Shown here piece by piece: positions 57,033 to 64,000 of a DNA stretch of 64,000 bases (the first letter of the stretch is position 1; each line of letters opens with the position of its first letter). Source of the DNA: SG8-41 sp035649495 (GTDB taxonomy: Bacteria > Pseudomonadota > Gammaproteobacteria > Burkholderiales > SG8-41); NCBI GenBank assembly GCA_035649495.1, contig DASRJL010000054.1, positions 1-64,000 of the forward strand. The letters run 5' to 3'. Under the pieces are notes generated by a model. The model did no database searches, was not told the DNA's origin, and saw only the letters and a program-made list of their open reading frames with translations. Made by a program: the position numbers and the translations under genes.

Positions 57033-58873
57033 ACTACGCGCACGCACAATCTCGCCGGCTCGGATTGCCCCGGCTGAGACCTCGCCCGGTCGATGTCCGC
57101 GCACAATTGGGTGAGCGCGGTGTCGTACTTCCTGTCGATGACGGCGTGGCGCAGCTTCAGGTTGGAGGTCAGTTCTCCGCCTTCGATGGAAAACGTCCTG
57201 GTGGTAAGCACGACCCCATGCGGCCAGATCGCGGGCGCGAGAGCGCCGAGCTCGCGCGTGAGGTCGGCCTGAATTTCCCGCTGCGTGCCCGGATCGGCAA
57301 GGTCCATCTCACCGGATCGGGTGTCTGCCCGGGCGCGGGCATACGCCGGCGCCGAGATCACCGCGATCGCGAGTATCGTGGCGCCCCGGCGTCCCAGCGC
57401 CGCGGCCTGCTCGACGTAGGGTACGCGCCGCAGCGCGGCTTCGATGACGCCGGGCGATACCCAGCGGCCGTTCGCAGTCTTGAACACGTTGCCCTGGCGG
57501 CCGGTCAGTCTCAGATACCCGCCCTCCACGAATTCGCCCAGGTCTCCGGTTACGAGGTAACCGTCGGGCGTCAGCGCGGGCCGCTCGGTGTTCTCTGCAA
57601 GGTGGGGGTGAAAAACACCGGGCCCTCGCACCTGAACGACGCCCTCCTCGGACAGGCGCACTTCGTTGTACTTGAGCGGCCGTCCAACCGTTCCCGGCTT
57701 GCTCGCCGAGAGCAGATTGGCGGCAATGGGTACGATATCTTCGCTCTGGCCATAGGCTTCGAGTACCGGGATGCCGAGCGCGGCAAAACCATGCACCAAC
57801 CACTCGGGACAGGGCGCCGAGCCGCTGACGATGTATCTCAGCCTGGACCCCATGACACCGCGCACTCGCTTGAGCACCGTGCGGTTCGCGAGCGCGGCCA
57901 CGAACCGGGTGCACAACGGTACCGACAGGCCCGCTGCCTTGAGCACGTGCTGGGCCCGGTTGGCGGTGATCCCGCCGCGTATCAATGCGCCGATCGGTCT
58001 GGGCAAACGGGACAGTGTTTCGTTGATCCCCGCGTACAGGCGCTCGCAAAAAGTCGGCACGGCAATGAAAATGTACGGATTAGCGATGGGCAGACACTTC
58101 ATCACCTGGCGCGGATCCTCGACGAAATAGGTAGCAGCACCCTTGACGAACGCGCACAGGTTGATGATGCGCTGGAAAGAGTTCGCAAGCGGCATCCAGC
58201 AAACGAGGTTGCAACCTTCCTCGATATCGTCGAATGCCTCCAGAATCGCGCGGCACGCGAGACAAACCTGGGCGTGCGTGTACACGATCGGCTTGGGAAC
58301 GCCGGTAGTGCCCGATGAAAAGGCGATGAGGGCAGGATCATCGCCCCGGACCGGAGTGTCGGTCACGGCTCGAGCCGGCGCCTTGTGCTCTTTCAAACGC
58401 GATACGCTGATGACGCCATCCGTTTGCACTGCTTCATCGATGACCAGCACGAAGCGCACTGCTGCACGGAGCACGGGATCGACTCGTTGCAAAAGGCTCT
58501 GGTTGCCCGCGATCAGTGCTACGGGCTTCAGATGGGACATCATCTGATTGGCCTGATCGGCGGGGTAGTACGGATCGATACCGATGACCAGTGCGCCGAG
58601 TTTCAACGCTGCGATCTGGCAGATATCCCAGTCCTGGGACGTGCCTGCCAGTATGACGATGCGCTCGTCGCGGCGCAGCCCCAGATCCGCCAGTCCCGCT
58701 GCCACCCGTTCCGTGACGGCCGCAAGCTCCGACCAGCTCGTACTGCGCCAGACACCGTCCTGATTCTGGGTGAAATGTGCGGGCGCGTCCGGGGTGAGCG
58801 CCGCGCGTTTCGCCAGCAGGGCTGGAATCGTGTCGACCGAGGCTAAAAAGCGTTCAACGGAACCCGGGGTCAC
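57029..58873 (-). CDS. AMP-forming acyl-CoA synthetase
   Basis: 614 residues with the long-chain acyl-CoA synthetase layout: FSSGTTGVPKPIVYTHAQ near 190, CWMPLANSFQRI, AYGQSEDIVPI near 380, GYLVTGDLGEF near 450 and TGRQGNVFKTANGRWVSP near 468. It activates a fatty or aryl acid. It overlaps the PP-loop gene upstream and the SDR gene downstream by 4 bp each. Together with the SDR it could form an aldehyde from a carboxylic acid. Confidence 0.87.
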   Translation of the reverse strand: MTPGSVERFLASVDTIPALLAKRAALTPDAPAHFTQNQDGVWRSTSWSELAAVTERVAAGLADLGLRRDERIVILAGTSQDWDICQIAALKLGALVIGIDPYYPADQANQMMSHLKPVALIAGNQSLLQRVDPVLRAAVRFVLVIDEAVQTDGVISVSRLKEHKAPARAVTDTPVRGDDPALIAFSSGTTGVPKPIVYTHAQVCLACRAILEAFDDIEEGCNLVCWMPLANSFQRIINLCAFVKGAATYFVEDPRQVMKCLPIANPYIFIAVPTFCERLYAGINETLSRLPRPIGALIRGGITANRAQHVLKAAGLSVPLCTRFVAALANRTVLKRVRGVMGSRLRYIVSGSAPCPEWLVHGFAALGIPVLEAYGQSEDIVPIAANLLSASKPGTVGRPLKYNEVRLSEEGVVQVRGPGVFHPHLAENTERPALTPDGYLVTGDLGEFVEGGYLRLTGRQGNVFKTANGRWVSPGVIEAALRRVPYVEQAAALGRRGATILAIAVISAPAYARARADTRSGEMDLADPGTQREIQADLTRELGALAPAIWPHGVVLTTRTFSIEGGELTSNLKLRHAVIDRKYDTALTQLCADIDRARSQPGQSEPARLCVRVV

Positions 58874-59961
58874 GTTGGAACTTTCGGATCATACCAATTC
58901 AGCGGTTTGTTGATGATCAGGTCGTCGTGCGTGAGCCCGAGCCACTCCATCTGTTCGGTGACGATTCGGCCCAGGCGCAGCTTGCCCCAGCCCCCCAGGC
59001 GCCTTCTGATGATGTAATCGACCAGCGGCGCCTTGACCACCCAGTCGCCGCGGTCAGCCTTGCCACTGCGGATCAGCGCGGAGAACTCCGGGGCGTATGG
59101 GTTGTAACCGAAATTCTTCAGGTCGGAATACATCAGCAGCCAGTTCACGGGGTAATTGCTGAGCACGGGATCGGCATTGGACTTGTGCGGCACCAGGCCC
59201 AATTCGACGATCTTCTGCATGATTTCACCCTGGTTGTAGCGCCAGGCATGGAAGGGCGCGATATAACGGGGAAACCGCGTGGCGGGAGGATAGCGCCGGG
59301 GATTCCAGAATCGCGTCAGCTCCGCTTCGGAAAAGACGCCTGCTTCGCGCAATCCGGGCGGGGTCCAATCGGTCTCGCAGATGAGTTTTCGCGAGAATTC
59401 GTACTCCATGCGTTCCTTCTCCGGTTGACCCGGCGAGTAGCCGGCGAGCACCAGAGGAATTTCCTTTTCGTGCGCAATCGTCAGGGCATCGCCCTCGAAA
59501 AGCGGCGCATATACGTACGAAATCGTGTATACCGCGCCGCGCGACTCCTGGTTCTGCAGCAAGTAACGGAACAGCTTGCGATAGAAGGTCACCGGCGGGC
59601 GGTAGACCAGATGGTCGACCTGCAGGACTTCGATGGTCTTTCTGATGCTGGCCCAGGCAACATCAGGAATGTTGGCGTCGATCGTGAAAGCGAGCACGCG
59701 CAGCCCGCATTCCTTGACCGCGCGGTACAGCAGGTAAATGCTGTCCTTGCCGCCCGACAGGCAAACGACCGCGTCGTAACCCCTGGCGCCGCGTGTCGCA
59801 TTGAGCGTCTTCTCGAGGTCTTGTTCGTACTGGTTTCGCCGCGTCTCCTGGATTTGCTCGACGTTCGGATTGTAGCCGCGACAAAACGAACAAATGCCAT
59901 TGTTATCCAGGTCGGCACCGGGCACCTTTGACGGCAAGAGACAACGCGCGCACCGCGACAT
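58870..59961 (-). CDS. PP-loop ATPase (N-acetyl sugar amidotransferase-like)
   Basis: 363 residues. The N-terminus has paired cysteines (CARCLLPS and CSFC) like a zinc ribbon. An ATP-pyrophosphatase signature CLSGGKDSIYLLYRAV follows near 70. Downstream residues GYSPGQPEKERMEYEF and WLLMYSDLKNFGY resemble WbpG/LnmB/N-acetyl sugar amidotransferases. Such enzymes use ATP to adenylate a carbonyl for amination or thiolation. A paralogue lies at 62679. No ammonia-supplying partner (HisH/HisF type) is seen. It is the first gene of the four-gene unit ending at 54255. Confidence 0.8.
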   Translation of the reverse strand: MSRCARCLLPSKVPGADLDNNGICSFCRGYNPNVEQIQETRRNQYEQDLEKTLNATRGARGYDAVVCLSGGKDSIYLLYRAVKECGLRVLAFTIDANIPDVAWASIRKTIEVLQVDHLVYRPPVTFYRKLFRYLLQNQESRGAVYTISYVYAPLFEGDALTIAHEKEIPLVLAGYSPGQPEKERMEYEFSRKLICETDWTPPGLREAGVFSEAELTRFWNPRRYPPATRFPRYIAPFHAWRYNQGEIMQKIVELGLVPHKSNADPVLSNYPVNWLLMYSDLKNFGYNPYAPEFSALIRSGKADRGDWVVKAPLVDYIIRRRLGGWGKLRLGRIVTEQMEWLGLTHDDLIINKPLNWYDPKVPT

Positions 59962-60103
59962 GCCCGCAATCTAGCACCGTTTATGGGCTGGTGGTATAAA
60001 TGGTGTTATCCTCGAATCCCGATCTGGATCACCCTCAGGATCACCCGTTTGCCATGACTTCGACCGTTCCGACGCGTGGCGTGCTCTTGCGGTCGATGGA
60101 TGG

Positions 60104-61339
60104 ATGACCGTGCAGTCACTTTGGCTCGACTTCTTCCTCGCGTTTCGCAATGTCGTGCGCCAAAAGCGCCGCAGCGCGGTCGCCGTTGGAGCGGTTGCGT
60201 TTGGAATTGCGGCCCTGATCATCGCAAGCGGCTTCATCGAGTGGATATTCGTGGCTTTTCGGGAGGACACGATTCAGTCGCAGCTCGGACACCTGCAGAT
60301 CGCAAGGCCCGGCTATCAGGAAGGGGGCAAAGCCGATCCCTATGCGTATCTGCTGCCCGATGCGGTACCTGAACTGGAATCGCAGAACGAGCCGCGCCAG
60401 ATCAAGGCCGTCGCACCCCGCTTGTCCTTCAGCGGACTGGTCAGTCACGGTGATGCTACTCTGTCCTTCATAGGAGACGGGGTCAGTCCGAGAGAGGAAG
60501 CCCAGTTTGCACAAGGAGTACAGATTTCCGTGGGCCAGAATCTCTCAGCCGGTGAGCCCAACGCGATCATCATGGGAGCGGGACTGGCGCGCAATCTCGG
60601 CGTGAAGGTCGGCGACAAGGTCGTGCTGCTGGCTAACACCGCCAAGGGGGCCACCAACGCGGTTGAAGTCACCATCCGCGGTTTGTTCACTACCGTTGCC
60701 AAAGCTTATGACGACGCCGCCCTGCGCGTGCCCATCGAAACGGCCCGCCAGCTTCTGCGCACCAAAGGTTCCCACGTCTGGGTCGTGCTGATCAATGAAT
60801 CCAGCAACACCGACGGCGTCCTCGCCAAGGTGCGCGGCCGGTTGCCGCAGGAGAAGTTTGAGGTGGTGCCGTGGTACAAGCTGGCGGATACATACAATAA
60901 GACGACGGCGCTTTTCAACAAGCAGGTTCAGGGCATCCGCCTGATCATTGCCCTGATCATCCTGCTCAGCATCTGGAATACCATGACGATGAGCGTGATG
61001 GAGCGAACCAGCGAAATAGGTACGACCATGGCGCTCGGATCGGAAAGCAAGGGCATCCTGCGGCTGTTTGTGAGCGAGGGGATGTTGCTGGGCTTCTTTG
61101 GCGGGATAGCGGGTTTGTTGATCGGAGTGGCGTTGGCGGCCGTGATCTCGGCGATTGGCATCCCGATGCCGCCGCCGCCCGGCGTAACACACGGCTATAC
61201 CATCTCGATTTATGTGACCTGGACCGACGCGCTGCAATCCTTCGTCATCGCGGTCGTGACGACTCTGATTGCGAGTGTGTATCCGGCCTGGGTAGCGTCC
61301 CGCAAGCAGATCGTGGACGCGTTACGCCACAGTCGCTGA
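60104..61339 (+). CDS. FtsX/LolE-type ABC transporter permease (1)
   Basis: 411 residues: one N-terminal helix (about 20-42), a large periplasmic domain (about 45-270), then three C-terminal helices (about 285-395), the topology of LolC/LolE and MacB permeases. The motif IGIPMPPPPGVTHGY near 355 recurs in the next gene. It likely works with the LolD-like ATPase at 49062 and the LolA-like protein at 48253, since no ATPase is adjacent. It is divergent from the PP-loop gene and 13 bp from the next permease. Confidence 0.87.
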   Translation: MTVQSLWLDFFLAFRNVVRQKRRSAVAVGAVAFGIAALIIASGFIEWIFVAFREDTIQSQLGHLQIARPGYQEGGKADPYAYLLPDAVPELESQNEPRQIKAVAPRLSFSGLVSHGDATLSFIGDGVSPREEAQFAQGVQISVGQNLSAGEPNAIIMGAGLARNLGVKVGDKVVLLANTAKGATNAVEVTIRGLFTTVAKAYDDAALRVPIETARQLLRTKGSHVWVVLINESSNTDGVLAKVRGRLPQEKFEVVPWYKLADTYNKTTALFNKQVQGIRLIIALIILLSIWNTMTMSVMERTSEIGTTMALGSESKGILRLFVSEGMLLGFFGGIAGLLIGVALAAVISAIGIPMPPPPGVTHGYTISIYVTWTDALQSFVIAVVTTLIASVYPAWVASRKQIVDALRHSR

Positions 61340-61352
61340 ACCCGCGGATATC

Positions 61353-62564
61353 ATGCTCGCCCTCGCCCTGCGCAACATCATTCGCCAGAAAGCGCATACC
61401 GCGATGACGCTGACGGCGATCATATTCGGCGTGGTCGGGCTCATCCTTGCCGGCGGCTGGGTGAACGACATCTTCGTGCAGCTGGGCGAGGCGCTCATAC
61501 ATTCACAGTCCGGACACTTGCAGACCTACAAGAGCGGGTTCTACGCCGCCGGCTCGCGTGATCCGGAGAAGTATCTGATCGCCGACCCTGTCCCCATCAA
61601 GCAGCGTATTGCAGGCCTCGCGGGCGTTCAGAACGTGATGGCGCGTCTCAACTTCTCGGGGCTGCTCAACACCGGGCGCAGCGATCTGCCGATCATCGGC
61701 GAAGGAGTGGAGCCCGGCAAGGAGGCGGAACTCGGCAGCTTCATCACCATTACCGCGGGACGCCAGCTCACCGACAAAGACTCGTATGGGGTAGTGATCG
61801 GCTTTGGCGTCGCGCATGCGCTCAAATTGAAACCGGGCGATCGCGTGACGTTACTGGCGAACGCGGTCGGGGGCGCGCTCAACAACCTGGAACTGGAGGT
61901 GATCGGTGTCTTTCAGAGTTTCTCCAACGATTATGACGCCCGGGCGGTGAGGATTCCGCTGCCAGCGGCTCAAGAACTGCTGGATACCAAGGGCGCCAAC
62001 GCGCTCGTAGTTACGCTGCACAGAACGGCGGACACGGATCGTATTGCCGCGTTGCTGAAGGAGCAGTTGGGTCCAGCCGGCATGGAGGTCAAGACCTGGG
62101 TCGAGCTGAACGACTTCTACGAAAAAACCGTCAGACTCTACAAGAGCCAGTTCGGTTTTCTGCAGCTCATCATCCTCATCATGGTCCTGCTGAGTGTGAC
62201 CAACACGGTGAACATGAGCGTCTTCGAGCGCGTGGGAGAATTCGGCACGTTGATGGCGCTCGGCAACCGCAGCGGCGAGGTGTTTCGCTTGATCGTGATC
62301 GAAAGCACCGCGCTGGGCCTCGCCGGCGGCACATTGGGCGTGCTGCTCGGAACGGCGCTGGCGTGGGGCATCTCGTCCATCGGTATCCCGATGCCACCTC
62401 CGCCGAACGCGAACATCGGCTATACCGCCCATATCCTGATCATTCCTTCATCGCTACTGACGTCCTTTCTGGTCGGCTTCGGTGCCACGGTCGCGGCTGT
62501 GCTGGTGCCTGCCAGACGCGTTACCCGCATCGCGGTAGTCGATGCTTTGAGGCAGAATATTTAG
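61353..62564 (+). CDS. FtsX/LolE-type ABC transporter permease (2)
   Basis: 403 residues with the same topology as the preceding permease (helix near 20-42, periplasmic domain, three C-terminal helices) and the shared IGIPMPPPPNANIGY near 345. The two are paralogues and probably form a heterodimeric transporter. They are transcribed together, 13 bp apart. Confidence 0.87.
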   Translation: MLALALRNIIRQKAHTAMTLTAIIFGVVGLILAGGWVNDIFVQLGEALIHSQSGHLQTYKSGFYAAGSRDPEKYLIADPVPIKQRIAGLAGVQNVMARLNFSGLLNTGRSDLPIIGEGVEPGKEAELGSFITITAGRQLTDKDSYGVVIGFGVAHALKLKPGDRVTLLANAVGGALNNLELEVIGVFQSFSNDYDARAVRIPLPAAQELLDTKGANALVVTLHRTADTDRIAALLKEQLGPAGMEVKTWVELNDFYEKTVRLYKSQFGFLQLIILIMVLLSVTNTVNMSVFERVGEFGTLMALGNRSGEVFRLIVIESTALGLAGGTLGVLLGTALAWGISSIGIPMPPPPNANIGYTAHILIIPSSLLTSFLVGFGATVAAVLVPARRVTRIAVVDALRQNI

Positions 62565-62678
62565 CGTTGGCCGTCCGATCGTGGCGAGCACGGGCGACGA
62601 TGCGTAGCGGAGCGACGCGGGCCGGTTTCGGTCCGTCCCTGAAGGGCGCCGCGCTGCACGCGATCGACGAGGATCAAC

Positions 62679-63869
62679 ATGGATGCGCGGGTGTTCGCGA
62701 TCGAGGCCAGGACCGCCGATTGGATCGCGCACCACGCGTGGCCGTTCATGCGTCCCTGGGTCCGAAGCCACCTGACCCGTCGATGTCGCCTCTGCGTGTT
62801 GCCGGAGACCTGTGTCCCGCTCGATGCCGACGGCGTGTGCCCGGTCTGCCACGAAACACGTCGCGCCCCGAAGCGAGCGGGTGCGCGCGACGGCAATCGG
62901 GTCCGTCAAGACCTGGATCGCATCTTGACCGAGGCCCAAGGCTGCGTCGCGGGGCCGCACGATGCGCTCCTGCTCTTCAGCGGCGGCAAGGACAGTACCT
63001 ACATGCTGTACCGCGTGCTCAAGGACTATCCCCGGCTGCGTGTGCGTACTCTGCTCGTGGACAACGGCTTCATGAGCCCGTTTGCCCTTGCCAACGTGCG
63101 CCGGGTACTGGCGCGCTTCGATGTCGAGCATCTCACGTTACAGCTGCGGCCCTCGCTGGTGACCAAGGTCTTTCACTTCGCGCTTACCCATCTCGAGCTG
63201 CAGAAGGGTTACAGCATCGTGGATCTGCTCGACGGGCAAATGTCCTTCGATGCTGCGCGCAATTTCGCCGCGGCGCAGGGCATTCCGCTGATTCTGTGCG
63301 GCCTGTCGGGGGTGCAGGTGGAGCAGGTGTACGGGCCGGTGGGATGCGAGATCCCCAGCGAGCTCGAGCGCACGGCCTTTCACAGCATGTCCGGGATCGA
63401 CCTGCGCGGCTTTCTGAGCGCCGAGGAACTGCGCTGCTTCTGGGATGGAAGTTCCTGGCCGGCGCAGCGCGTCCCGCGCTTTGTCTTGCCCATGGCCGCG
63501 TGGGATCTCGACGAGCAGTTCGTCCAGCGCGAGGTCGGGCGCCTGGGGCTGCTCGACGCACGCCACACCAGCCCCCTGCTCACCAATCACATGCTGATTC
63601 CGGTGATTGCCATGGCCGAGGTGGCGCGTTTCGGCTACAGCTCCTTCGAGGTCGAGTTCGCGCGAATGGTGCGCGAGGGCAGGAGCGTGCGCACCGATTG
63701 GATCAATCTGTTCGAGATGCTGGAGTACGCGACGCGCACCGGGCGTTTTGTCGGCCGGACCGCGACCCACACCCTGGCGCGCCTGAACCTCACTCCGGCG
63801 GACCTTGGCATCGGGCAGCCGCGTCCTGGCTCCTGGCATGTACGCCCGAAGGACGCCGGCGACGCTTGA
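62679..63869 (+). CDS. Second PP-loop ATPase (N-acetyl sugar amidotransferase-like)
   Basis: 396 residues. The N-terminus has a cysteine cluster (CRLCVLPETC and CPVC) and the ATP loop LFSGGKDSTYMLYRVL near 105. The middle has LILCGLSGVQVEQV, and the C-terminal half LLTNHMLIPVIAMAEVARFGYSS resembles the first PP-loop protein. It follows the permeases and starts at ATG 62679 after GAGGATCAAC. Two PP-loop paralogues around one transporter suggest amidation or thiolation of the exported molecule. Confidence 0.8.
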   Translation: MDARVFAIEARTADWIAHHAWPFMRPWVRSHLTRRCRLCVLPETCVPLDADGVCPVCHETRRAPKRAGARDGNRVRQDLDRILTEAQGCVAGPHDALLLFSGGKDSTYMLYRVLKDYPRLRVRTLLVDNGFMSPFALANVRRVLARFDVEHLTLQLRPSLVTKVFHFALTHLELQKGYSIVDLLDGQMSFDAARNFAAAQGIPLILCGLSGVQVEQVYGPVGCEIPSELERTAFHSMSGIDLRGFLSAEELRCFWDGSSWPAQRVPRFVLPMAAWDLDEQFVQREVGRLGLLDARHTSPLLTNHMLIPVIAMAEVARFGYSSFEVEFARMVREGRSVRTDWINLFEMLEYATRTGRFVGRTATHTLARLNLTPADLGIGQPRPGSWHVRPKDAGDA

Positions 63870-64000
63870 CCCGCCTCCACGAGCCTCAGCGCCTCGGCCT
63901 TCAACTGCCTGTCATAGTGGCACAGTTCTCGATGCGGACTAACGTGCTGCACTTCCTTGCCTATCTAGTACGTCCGGCGTATTGTCTTCTTCAAAAATGT
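63870..64000. other. Window end, no gene seen
   Basis: The last 131 bases hold no supported gene. Any downstream gene is outside the window. Confidence 0.3.

Noticed and set aside
1..64000. CRISPR arrays, prophage, rRNA or tRNA genes and a replication origin
   Set aside because: I looked for regular spaced repeats, phage-type gene blocks and conserved RNA sequence and saw none; only a small IS66-like remnant and one degenerate integrase-like domain appear.

Overview
The window is about 64 kb of high-GC DNA, dominated by an exopolysaccharide / exosortase-A (XrtA, PEP-CTERM) type locus. PrsK, PrsR, PrsT, the EpsB-like sugar transferase, the XrtA-associated ligase, ACP, hydrolase 1, hydrolase 2, PLP decarboxylase and N-acyltransferase are all recognisable. 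Together with codon use and composition this points to a betaproteobacterium (Nitrosomonadales, Rhodocyclales or Burkholderiales-like). The species cannot be fixed from the sequence. No rRNA, tRNA, CRISPR array, intact insertion sequence or exosortase gene was seen.

Layout. 0-3.8 kb: a cut-off RTX calcium-binding protein gene divergent from a type I secretion ABC transporter and membrane-fusion pair. 3.8-23.2 kb: a polysaccharide block with a secreted kelch/beta-helix protein, XrtA-type PLP decarboxylase, membrane-anchored heparinase II/III-like protein, transglutaminase-like protein flanked by acyl-CoA-ligase debris, the XrtA acyl-CoA ligase, KpsF-type isomerase, GNAT-like protein, glycosyltransferase, ACP, hydrolases 2 and 1, a second beta-helix protein, and a giant VanZ/O-antigen-ligase protein. 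23.3-29.1 kb: an ACP plus MBOAT-SGNH acyltransferase, divergent from an aminoacyl-AMP ligase plus a PltE-like acyl-CoA dehydrogenase. 29.2-39.8 kb: sugar-nucleotide supply (GDP-mannose, GDP-fucose, UDP-hexuronate), a lytic transglycosylase, a chain-length protein fused to an integrase-like domain, a trypsin-like protease, and the initiating sugar-phosphate transferase. 40-47.4 kb: PrsK/PrsR two-component system and PrsT. 47.4-50.9 kb: N-acyltransferase, LolA-like protein, LolD-like ATPase, and a PEP-CTERM protein resembling flocculation protein PepA. 51.3-63.9 kb: methyltransferase, TPR-glycosyltransferase, and a four-gene operon (PP-loop ATPase, acyl-CoA synthetase, thioester-reductase-like SDR, VAO-type flavoprotein), then two LolE/MacB-like permeases and a second PP-loop protein.

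How it fits together. The sugar-nucleotide enzymes and EpsB-like transferase start polymer building. The chain-length protein and the O-antigen-ligase-like protein should control length and ligation, and the lyase/beta-helix proteins would trim or remodel the polymer. Two separate carrier-protein modules suggest the polymer or an associated molecule is decorated with activated acyl or aminoacyl groups. PrsK/PrsR is a sigma-54 activator system, and I find -24/-12 promoters in front of at least seven transcription units or remnants. An 18-bp box, TGTAAA-N7-GACAA, lies about 75 bp upstream of the -24 element at both the PEP-CTERM gene and the RTX gene. This implies that RTX secretion and PEP-CTERM proteins are co-regulated.

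The best candidate for a new system is the 23.3-29.1 kb module. It has a ligase, carrier protein and dehydrogenase as in pyrrole-2-carboxyl biosynthesis, but coupled to a membrane O-acyltransferase, as in teichoic-acid D-alanylation. All functions are inferred from sequence reading alone.
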